From the NCBI GenBank assembly GCA_964247385.1, contig CAXTUB010000006.1, positions 107,088 to 171,087 of the forward strand: a stretch of DNA of 64,000 nucleotides, read 5' to 3'. The notes under the pieces are model-generated. The model was given only the letters and a program-made list of their open reading frames with translations. It was not told where the DNA came from and did no database searches. Source of the stretch: TMP-86 sp964247385. GTDB lineage: Bacteria; Pseudomonadota; Gammaproteobacteria; Steroidobacterales; Steroidobacteraceae. Shown here one piece after another: positions 6,549 to 13,965 of the stretch (its first letter is position 1; each line of letters begins with the position of its first letter). Both the position numbers and the translations under genes were made by a program.

Positions 6549-9500
6549 AGCAGCGACGAGGCCGGACGGCCGACAAAATAGCTTCGCGCCAGGCAGGGAC
6601 GCGATCGGCATTTCAACTGAGCGACGCCGAATTGCTGAGCTCGCTCGAAAGCGGTGCGAACGAGTCCGCATTGCGCGAAATGTTGGGCCTTGGCGCGTAC
6701 GCCGAGCTGCGCGCGCTGGCCATTCAAGCCCAGGCGGCACGCAGTGAGCGCAGCTCGCGCCGCACTCGAGCCCCGCGGGTCATCATCGTGCCGGGCATCA
6801 TGGGTTCGCGTCTCGGCACTCGTTCGAGCGCGGGAAGCCGGGCGCAGATCCTGTGGATCGACCCGTGGCGTATCGCAGCCGGCGGTCTTGCGGATCTTGC
6901 GTTGCCGCGCGGCAATGCGCTCGCGCCGCTCGGAGTTCTATTGTTCGCGTACGCCAAGATGCGCTACTTGCTCGAGATCGACGGCTTCGATGCCCAGTTC
7001 TTCGGCTATGACTGGCGTCGGGGATTAGCCGAATCAGGCCGCGCGCTGGCGAGCCACATTAGCGCGAGCGCCCGACCCACTGCGGTCGTGGGTCACAGCA
7101 TGGGCGGGTTGGTTGCGCGCGCCAGCCTCGATCTTCTGCCTCGCCGTGCCGTGACTCGAGTGATCTTGCTGGGCACGCCGCATCGCGGCACCTACGCGCC
7201 GGTGCAGGCGTTATGCGGTACCTACCCGACCGTGCGTAAGCTCGCCATGCTGGATTTGCGCCACTCGCCCGAATGGCTTTCCAAGCACGTGTTCTCGACG
7301 TTTGCCGGGCTGTATCAATTGCTGCCGCCGCCGCGCGAAGCGGGCGTCGATCTATACGATCCCCAGCAGTGGCCCACGCGCTATTCCAGCATCGATGCCG
7401 AATTACTGCGCGAGGCGGCGCACGCGCGCGACTCGCTCGCACCCGCCGATGCGCGATTTCGACAAGTGCTGGGCGTCGATCAAGACACCATCGTCGATGT
7501 GCGGCGCGCATCGGGGGGGTTTGAATACATGCTCGAGCCCCGTGGGGATGGCACGGTGCCCTTGAGCTCCGCTTTCCTATCCGGCGTGCCCGCGTATTAC
7601 ACCCAGGAACAGCACGGCTCACTGGCCAGCAATGCGGAAGTCATTCGCTGCGTCGCCGATCTAATTCGTTCCGGCCGCAGCACCCGTTTGCCGCGCCGGC
7701 GCCGGCCAATACCCGCACTACGCAAGACCTTGACGGATGACGAGCTGCGCCGGCAGTTCAATCGCAAGATCGATTGGCGGCGTCTCGATTCGGCACAGCG
7801 TGCGCGCGTGATGGCCGAGCTGGCGGGCAGCATTGCGGAACCCGCACCCGCGGCGAATCGGCGCCGCGCGCGAACAGCAGCGGGCGGTTCTCCTGGTCCT
7901 GTTTCGGTGCAAGCCCGGTTCGGCGACCTGGCGGCGGTCGATGCGCAAACGCTGGTGCTGGGCGTTTTTCGCAATGTGCGTCCGGGCGGCGCGGCGGCTT
8001 CGATCGATCGGCGCTTGAACGGCTTGCTGGCCGAATACTTTGCGCGCCGTATGTTGCCTGGCGATGCGGGCCAGCTATTCAATATTCCAACGGGCCCAAG
8101 CAAGAAATCGCGACATCGCCCGGCATTGCGGCATGCAGCCAATGTTCTCATCACCGGCATGGGGGATTTCGACCGCTTCGATGCCGACGTTCTGCGTTTC
8201 ATCAGCGAAAATGTCGCGCACTTTCTGCTGCGATCCGGAGTGAGCCGCTTTGCCGCAGTCCTGCTCGGCACGGGATCGGGCTTGCCCATGGAGGCAGCGT
8301 TGCAAGCGCAATTGCGCGGCTACTTCAATGCATTATCGCGCGCCGGCACAGACTTCGGCCTGCAGCGTATCGAGCTGTTCACGAACGATCGCCGCCGCTA
8401 CGCCGCCATGTGCGCAGCGCTCGACTCCTTACGCGCAAGCGATGCATTCGCCGACACCGCGCCGGTTCTCTCACTACGGACACCGCGTCTGCGCGCGACC
8501 CGGAAGTCGGCCGGAAATCACGCGGCCGCCCGCCGTGCGGCAGCAGCGGCAGAATCGACTGCGCAACGCGCGTGTTATCTCATCGTGTCGCAAGAGCAAT
8601 CGAGTAGTGCTCACACGCTCATGCGCGCATCACTTCTCACATCGGGCGCCAAGGCGGCCATCATGACCGATGCGATCTCGCTCGAGCGGGGGCGAATCGA
8701 TGCGCTGCTGCAAGAGCTGCCTCGTCTTTCCAATGAAGCGGCGCTGCTAAATTTCGGCGTTCGACTGTCGCGGCTCGTTCTACCCCTTCGCATCGAGAAA
8801 GTCCTGCCGCAAGTTCGGACTGATCACTTGGTCATCGTGCATGATGCCGAATTAGCGCGTTTGCCTTGGGAGACTCTGTGCATCGGCAGCTGGGCGCCGG
8901 CCGCGGCGCGCGGCCTGTCGCGCCTGTACGCCGCCGAGAATTTGTCCGTCGCGCGGTGGAGCGAGGCGCGGCGTCTTGGCTCGACGCTCGATGTGCTCGT
9001 CGTTGCAGACCCCACCGAGGATTTGCCCGGCGCGAAAATCGAAGCGCGGCGGCTGATTGAAAGCATGGCGGGCCGAACGGACGTGCGTCTGCACATCGTG
9101 CAGGGGCGCGAGGCCAGCCGCGCACGGCTACTGGAGTTGTTCGCATCGGGCAGCTTCGACGTGCTGCATTATGCGGGACACGCTTATTTCGATGCGAAGG
9201 CGGCGGCGCGCAGCGGACTGCTCTGTGCGGGCCGCGAGGTGTTGAGCGGCCGCGACTTGCGCGACCTGCATAGCTTGCCGGCGCTCGTGTTCTTCAATGC
9301 CTGTGAATCGGGGCGAATTCGCGGCGGCTTGGCTGCGCCTCGAGCTTTAGCCACGGGGGACGGACTGGCCGAGTCTTTTTTGCGCGGCGGAGTAGCAAAC
9401 TATCTCGGCACGTATTGGCCGGTGGGAGACTCCGCAGCGCTCGCGTTCTCCACTGCGTTATACAGCGCCATCGTGGCCGGACATGCGCTCGGAGAAGCAG

Positions 9501-9661
9501 TCAATCGAGGCCGGCGCGCCGTGCGCGAGCAACGCTCCATCGATTGGGCCGATTACATGCACTACGGCAGTTACGATTTTCGGTTGAAGATTTCCGACGG
9601 CGGCGGGACCGCGCATGAATCGCCCCAGCGTCCTCGATTGATCGAAGCCCCGTCCAAATAA
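6515..9661 (+). CDS. Lipase - M17N-like - CHAT protease fusion
   Basis: 1,048 residues, starting inside the oxyR 3' end (34-bp overlap; a later start near 6600 is possible). Three regions are visible. (1) About 85-390: LCAT/PGAP1-like alpha/beta hydrolase with IIVPGIMGS, nucleophile Ser195 in GHSMGG, and probable Asp345 (RGDGTVPL) and His367 (QEQHGSL). (2) About 463-650: a domain resembling the non-catalytic N-terminal domain of leucine aminopeptidases. (3) About 685-1025: CHAT caspase-like protease with probable dyad His889 (HYAGHA) and Cys930 (FFNACESG). No signal peptide, so probably cytoplasmic. CHAT proteases act in bacterial immunity and programmed death in other systems; a membrane-lipid hydrolase joined to one suggests an effector, but this is inference. 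No obvious sensor gene is next to it. Confidence 0.85.
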   Translation: MRHHRAVHASLKQRRGRTADKIASRQAGTRSAFQLSDAELLSSLESGANESALREMLGLGAYAELRALAIQAQAARSERSSRRTRAPRVIIVPGIMGSRLGTRSSAGSRAQILWIDPWRIAAGGLADLALPRGNALAPLGVLLFAYAKMRYLLEIDGFDAQFFGYDWRRGLAESGRALASHISASARPTAVVGHSMGGLVARASLDLLPRRAVTRVILLGTPHRGTYAPVQALCGTYPTVRKLAMLDLRHSPEWLSKHVFSTFAGLYQLLPPPREAGVDLYDPQQWPTRYSSIDAELLREAAHARDSLAPADARFRQVLGVDQDTIVDVRRASGGFEYMLEPRGDGTVPLSSAFLSGVPAYYTQEQHGSLASNAEVIRCVADLIRSGRSTRLPRRRRPIPALRKTLTDDELRRQFNRKIDWRRLDSAQRARVMAELAGSIAEPAPAANRRRARTAAGGSPGPVSVQARFGDLAAVDAQTLVLGVFRNVRPGGAAASIDRRLNGLLAEYFARRMLPGDAGQLFNIPTGPSKKSRHRPALRHAANVLITGMGDFDRFDADVLRFISENVAHFLLRSGVSRFAAVLLGTGSGLPMEAALQAQLRGYFNALSRAGTDFGLQRIELFTNDRRRYAAMCAALDSLRASDAFADTAPVLSLRTPRLRATRKSAGNHAAARRAAAAAESTAQRACYLIVSQEQSSSAHTLMRASLLTSGAKAAIMTDAISLERGRIDALLQELPRLSNEAALLNFGVRLSRLVLPLRIEKVLPQVRTDHLVIVHDAELARLPWETLCIGSWAPAAARGLSRLYAAENLSVARWSEARRLGSTLDVLVVADPTEDLPGAKIEARRLIESMAGRTDVRLHIVQGREASRARLLELFASGSFDVLHYAGHAYFDAKAAARSGLLCAGREVLSGRDLRDLHSLPALVFFNACESGRIRGGLAAPRALATGDGLAESFLRGGVANYLGTYWPVGDSAALAFSTALYSAIVAGHALGEAVNRGRRAVREQRSIDWADYMHYGSYDFRLKISDGGGTAHESPQRPRLIEAPSK

Positions 9662-9684
9662 TTTGTATTGCATGGGCGCTACTT

Positions 9685-10452
9685 CTAGCGCGCGGAAAAA
9701 TCCACGATCACGCCGCGCGTAATTAATTTGCGCAGCGCACAGGTGGCATCGAAGTGCGGATCGGCTTCGATTGCAGCCTCGATGGCCGCGGCAAACGGGC
9801 GGCCGAGCCGTATCGAGTTCGTCAACTCAAATTCGCACCGAGCCAGCCGCTCGGCGCTGACATCTGCGGTGCGCGAAAGCAGCAGTGTCTCGGCGCCTGC
9901 CCGCAAGTCTATTTCAGGCGGCTCGCCCGGGGCGAGATTCGCGCGCCAGATCTCGAGTACCGGAAATTCCGAGCACATGAGTCGCACCGAGGGATGCAGT
10001 AGGAAGCGCAGCGCATCGTAAGCGGCCGGAGCCACGCTCGCGAGCCTGGTCACATCAAGCGCCGCGTGATCCGCCGCAATCGAGCATTCCTGATACAGCC
10101 ACTCGAGCTGCGCCACATCGCCAAGGTATCGATACGCATCGCTCGAATGAAGCTTGCGCAGATAGGCCGCGAAGCCCTCGCCGGCATATTGCAAGTCTCC
10201 ACTGCGTGAAGGGGCCTCGCGGCGGTAGTCGAGCGCTGCTCGAGCGAAGTAATCCTCACCTACCAGCCTCAAGATCGCTGGGAAGGTTGCGCGCAAAGCT
10301 TGGATGAAGTTTTGCGATGCGTTGTGGGCATGGATCGCGAGGCGACGCTCCGCATGTTCAGCGCGGACAATTCTCAGCCGCGCGGCCGACACGTGCTCGC
10401 CTCCCGCAATGGCTCGCATGAAGAGGGCTTGAATTTCAGGCAGCGTGTGCAT
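9685..10452 (-). CDS. DUF2063 protein, BufC-like RiPP partner
   Basis: 255 residues from the ATG at 10452 (MHTLPEIQALF). An N-terminal helical DUF2063 domain (YRxx-type segments such as RLAIHAHNASQNFIQALRATFPAILRLVGEDYF) is followed by an alpha/beta C-terminal half. DUF2063 proteins are the putative DNA-binding/partner subunits that accompany DUF692 enzymes, as MbnC accompanies MbnB in methanobactin and BufC accompanies BufB in bufferin synthesis. Its start overlaps the DUF692 stop by 17 bp, so they are translationally coupled. No precursor peptide gene is seen nearby. Confidence 0.85.
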   Translation of the reverse strand: MHTLPEIQALFMRAIAGGEHVSAARLRIVRAEHAERRLAIHAHNASQNFIQALRATFPAILRLVGEDYFARAALDYRREAPSRSGDLQYAGEGFAAYLRKLHSSDAYRYLGDVAQLEWLYQECSIAADHAALDVTRLASVAPAAYDALRFLLHPSVRLMCSEFPVLEIWRANLAPGEPPEIDLRAGAETLLLSRTADVSAERLARCEFELTNSIRLGRPFAAAIEAAIEADPHFDATCALRKLITRGVIVDFSAR

Positions 10453-11317
10453 GCTGTGCGCGGCGCAAGGCGTCTGCCTTGTGCGCTTCGCCCACCAACA
10501 CATCGAGCGCCGGAATCTGCGCGTCCCATTCGATGAGTGTGGGCACCGGACCGAATCGTTGCAGCGCACGGCAATACAGACTCCACACCTCGGGGCAGAT
10601 GAAGTCACTGTGCGTATCGATCAGAACTCGCTCGTCACCCAGGTCGGCAATGCCATGGCCCGCGAGGTGGATCTCTTGCACTTCACCGGCCGGAATGCCC
10701 CGCAGGTAATCGTCCGCATCAAAACCGTGATTGCTTGCCGCCACGAAAACGTTATTCAAGTCGAGCAGGATGCCGCAGCCCGACTCCGCCGCGACGCCCA
10801 CCAGAAAATCCCATTCGCTCAGATTCGAACAATCAAACTGCACGTAGCTCGACACGTTCTCGATGAGAATCTGCCGGCCGAGCTCGGACTGCACCGCACC
10901 GATGCGCGCGGCGATGTGTCGCAAAGCTTCTTCTGTGTATGGCAGGGGCAACAAATCATGAGCGAACTGACCGCCCACCGAGCTCCATGACAGATGCTCG
11001 GACACCAAGGTGGGTTCAAAACGTCGCACCGATTCTTTGAGGCTCGCGAGATGCCGTCGATCGAGCGCATCGACCGAGCCGAGCGATAAACCGACGCCGT
11101 GCAACGACAGGAGATAATGCTCGCGAACTGTCTCGAGATAGGCGATGCGAGCCCCGCCCTGCGCGAAAAAGTTTTCACTATGAACCTCGAGCCAGCCGAC
11201 TTCAGGTTTCTCGGCGAGCACTTGCACATGGTGCGGTGTCCGCAAGCCGATGCCGGCGGCCGCGGGCAATGTGCGCCCGGGTTTCCCGGAAACAGGCGAT
11301 GCGGCGGACGCTACCAT
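10436..11317 (-). CDS. DUF692 iron oxidase, MbnB/BufB-like
   Basis: 293 residues from the ATG at 11317, which overlaps the end of the DUF4139 gene by a few bases. TIM-barrel DUF692 protein: GIGLRTPHHVQVL near the start, WLEVHSENFF, a SLHGVGLSLGS segment, VSEHLSWS, LIENVSSYVQF, LLDLNNVFVAASNHGFD, EIHLAGHG and LIDTHSDF, which carry the conserved His/Glu/Asp/Asn ligands of the multinuclear iron site. Members oxidise cysteines of RiPP precursors into oxazolone-thioamide or thiazole groups. Coupled to DUF2063 downstream. The usual DUF2282 precursor gene is not found in the window, so its substrate is unknown. Confidence 0.9.
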   Translation of the reverse strand: MVASAASPVSGKPGRTLPAAAGIGLRTPHHVQVLAEKPEVGWLEVHSENFFAQGGARIAYLETVREHYLLSLHGVGLSLGSVDALDRRHLASLKESVRRFEPTLVSEHLSWSSVGGQFAHDLLPLPYTEEALRHIAARIGAVQSELGRQILIENVSSYVQFDCSNLSEWDFLVGVAAESGCGILLDLNNVFVAASNHGFDADDYLRGIPAGEVQEIHLAGHGIADLGDERVLIDTHSDFICPEVWSLYCRALQRFGPVPTLIEWDAQIPALDVLVGEAHKADALRRAQHAHAA

Positions 11318-12846
11318 GTATAGCGCGCTCGATAACGCACGCCTGCCTCGCTTTCGGGCGCCAACTTGAGCAAAAAGTAAATCGTGTGCGCATCTTGTTT
11401 GTCGAAGGGACGGGTGCTGCTTTTCACGCTCCAATTCACACCGCGATACAGATTTTCCTTCACCAGCACATCGACCGGCTGCATCTTGTGATTGCGAATC
11501 TTGACCTCGATTTCCTCCTCGAGCCAATGCGCGCGCAGATCAACGGCAAAATCCACTTGTTTGCGCTCACCCACCACATCGAATGCCGAACCCAGCTTGA
11601 CGAGCACGCGCTCGTTCTTGGGCGTGTGATCGATGACGTCTTCGCCAATGAATTCGAGACTTTGATCTGCACTGTCGACTTGGGAGACGCGGATACGTCC
11701 CTTGGGCAACGGCACGCCGAGACCGTCCTTCTCGTCATTCTTGAATTCCAGGTAGACATCCACCTTTTTCGAGCTGGACACGCCGTACTCGCGATCGGTC
11801 GCGATGGTCGCGCCATATTGCGGGACTTCGGCGCCGTAATAGACCAACGTCTTGCGCGCCGGCACGCGCTTGGCCGTCTCGAACAATTCGATTTGCTGCG
11901 TCGAATTGTTCGCAAGCGTCGTGGAGCGGCCCAAGGTATACAAGTGATATTCAAAAAACGTTTTTTCCACGAAAGCCTCGTGGGCCGCTTTGGCCCGCAC
12001 GTCGGCGGCCATCATCTGCTGAACTCTCGGCGGCGGCGGCCCGGCGCGCTGCACGTCACCCGCAATCAACTTGAGCTTGGCGTGATCGAAGCTGGCGCCG
12101 GATTGATTGATGATGCTGACCCACGCACCCACATCCAACGTGCCCGCATTCGCATTGGCGCCCGGGGTAAATACCAAGTTGTAGTCGGCCCACCAAGTCA
12201 TGCCTCCGGTTTGATAGCTGACGCGGGCATCGTGCGCACCGCCGCGCTTGGCGATGAGATTCCACACGAGCGTCGGCCGCGTGATCAGCCCGCCGGGAAG
12301 CTCGGCGAAACGGATGCTCGAGAAGTTGCGCAGCGCGTGAATCTGCCCGTCGTTGCCTCGAAGCACGAGCCCGTCGGAGGCCGACAGAAGCACCCCGGAA
12401 ACTTCCGTCGATTGATTGCCGGAGTCTTCGCGCGCAATGACGGCCTTGTCGACATACTTCGACAAGAGTTTTGCGGTGCTGACGAGATCGAACTGAAAAT
12501 TCTGATCGAGCACACGCGTGCCTTCGGGATCCGTCAATGATGTGAATTGCACCGTGGTCGGATCCATCAAGGCAGCCACGTCGGTGAACTTGAGTTGGCT
12601 GCGGCCTTCCGCAATGTCGATCTTGCGTTCTTGCCGCACCAGCGCATACCCGGGCACGGCGCTGGCGTTGGCCACCTCCTGCCCGATGATGGGACGATAA
12701 TATTCAGGCGGAATGGCGCCGGGCTCGGCCGAGCTGTAAATGGTCAGCGCGGTATTCGAGCCATCAGCCGGCGCCGAGCGCGCGGTGTAACCCGCCAGAC
12801 ACAGTCCCAAGGTTCCCGCCGAGAGCAATTTGCATACTGGATTCAT
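11311..12846 (-). CDS. DUF4139 exported protein
   Basis: 511 residues from the ATG at 12846. N-terminal signal peptide (CKLLSAGTLGLCLAGYTARS; an alternative is a lipoprotein-like Cys, LGLCLAGY). The rest has the DUF4139 pattern of mucoidy-inhibitor-A-like proteins: a mixed N-terminal region, then a beta-rich domain with WNLIAKRGGAHDARVSYQTGG, MTWWADYNLVF, the GAWVSIINQSG segment and ELFETAKRVPARKTLVYY. Probably periplasmic or outer-membrane associated; function unknown. Its stop overlaps the start of the DUF692 gene, suggesting one operon DUF4139-DUF692-DUF2063. It is divergent from the membrane protein at 12995. Confidence 0.8.
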   Translation of the reverse strand: MNPVCKLLSAGTLGLCLAGYTARSAPADGSNTALTIYSSAEPGAIPPEYYRPIIGQEVANASAVPGYALVRQERKIDIAEGRSQLKFTDVAALMDPTTVQFTSLTDPEGTRVLDQNFQFDLVSTAKLLSKYVDKAVIAREDSGNQSTEVSGVLLSASDGLVLRGNDGQIHALRNFSSIRFAELPGGLITRPTLVWNLIAKRGGAHDARVSYQTGGMTWWADYNLVFTPGANANAGTLDVGAWVSIINQSGASFDHAKLKLIAGDVQRAGPPPPRVQQMMAADVRAKAAHEAFVEKTFFEYHLYTLGRSTTLANNSTQQIELFETAKRVPARKTLVYYGAEVPQYGATIATDREYGVSSSKKVDVYLEFKNDEKDGLGVPLPKGRIRVSQVDSADQSLEFIGEDVIDHTPKNERVLVKLGSAFDVVGERKQVDFAVDLRAHWLEEEIEVKIRNHKMQPVDVLVKENLYRGVNWSVKSSTRPFDKQDAHTIYFLLKLAPESEAGVRYRARYTW

Positions 12847-12994
12847 GATGAGTCTCGAGCAACTGGTGCACGCGCACACGGCTTGCAAGAACGTGCGCTG
12901 GGCCACATTCGGGTTAGAAAGCAAATACCCTTTCGCGTAGCATTTCACATATGCCGGCGAGTCAGCTGCGGCACGATAGCGGCCCGGGAAAAGT

Positions 12995-13855
12995 ATGTCC
13001 ACGATGAACGCGAACCTCAAAACAGCGGAAGTTTCAGTGGGTGGAGCGAGCGAGCTCGAAAGCGGAACGCCGCCTCCGGCAGCGGAGCTGGCCGACATTC
13101 CGAGCGTGGCCGGCAGGCCGTCCGGAGGGCACACCACCCCAATCTCACCTGCCGCGGCGCGCTTTGATCGCAAATTCATCGACGAGCATGGTCTGCTCGA
13201 TAAATATTTGAGCTCTGCCTTGCCCGTGAAGGGCGCGCGCGATCTCGAGCAATGGTGCCGCACGCATCCAGAGTTCTTGGAAGAGCACAAAATCGCGGAA
13301 CGCGCGCAAGCCTCGCTTCGATTGCTCGATGCGAGCGGGCGCCCCGCGGACTTGGCCGAGCCTACAGAGCCTTGGTGGCGCAATACCTATGTGCACATTG
13401 GAGTGGCCCTCATCGCCTTGGCGAGCTTGCTCGCATTCTTTCTCTTGTTGGGTAAATACGAGCGGGTCAAGTCAGGATTGGAAGATGCCAAGCTCGCCGC
13501 CAAGCAAGGCGCGCTGCTCGCGCCTTCGAGCATCACCGCCGTTCGCATCGACCCGGATCGATCGCCCGGCTTGGGCGGGGCGAGCATCTCGGCGACGCAC
13601 GCCGCCGCGACGCTCATCGCGCTCAAAATCAACATGAGCTTCACCAAGCTCGCAGTCTTCAAGGTCACCGTGGAAAAGACGAATCAAGGCCGCGCGCTCG
13701 TGCTCGATGGCCTCGCGAAAGATTCGAATGGCGATCTGAAAGTGGAGTTCAATTCCTCGGGACTTCCGCCGGGAACATACGATATTCGCATTGATGGCCT
13801 GCCCTTCCGCGGCCAACCCATCGGCATGGGCTGGCTCACGCTCAACGTGCATTGA
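12995..13855 (+). CDS. Single-pass membrane protein of unknown function
   Basis: 286 residues. The first 55 residues are low-complexity (Pro/Ala/Gly). A helical segment follows (RKFIDEHGLLDKYLSSALPVKGARDLEQWC), then a membrane helix at about 132-153 (YVHIGVALIALASLLAFFLLL). The C-terminal part (about 155-286) is a predicted extracytoplasmic beta domain ending in LPPGTYDIRIDGLPFRG, like a small Ig/carboxypeptidase-regulatory fold. No family recognised. It is divergent from the DUF4139 gene (148 bp between starts) and could share its promoter region. Confidence 0.7.
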   Translation: MSTMNANLKTAEVSVGGASELESGTPPPAAELADIPSVAGRPSGGHTTPISPAAARFDRKFIDEHGLLDKYLSSALPVKGARDLEQWCRTHPEFLEEHKIAERAQASLRLLDASGRPADLAEPTEPWWRNTYVHIGVALIALASLLAFFLLLGKYERVKSGLEDAKLAAKQGALLAPSSITAVRIDPDRSPGLGGASISATHAAATLIALKINMSFTKLAVFKVTVEKTNQGRALVLDGLAKDSNGDLKVEFNSSGLPPGTYDIRIDGLPFRGQPIGMGWLTLNVH

Positions 13856-13874
13856 GCCGGCGGCGCGATTACAT

Positions 13875-13965
13875 GGCAAGCTCATTCCCGCGCACGCTCG
13901 TTCTGGCGCAAGCTCATTCCGCGCAAGCTCATTCCGCGCAAGCTCATTCCGCGCCGGCTAATTCC
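13875..13965. repeat. 15-bp tandem repeat array
   Basis: Three exact copies of gcgcaagctcattcc (13906-13950) flanked by diverged copies on both sides, about six units in all. It fills the gap between two converging genes and its last unit covers the stop codon of the minus-strand ABC permease at 13958. Confidence 0.85.
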
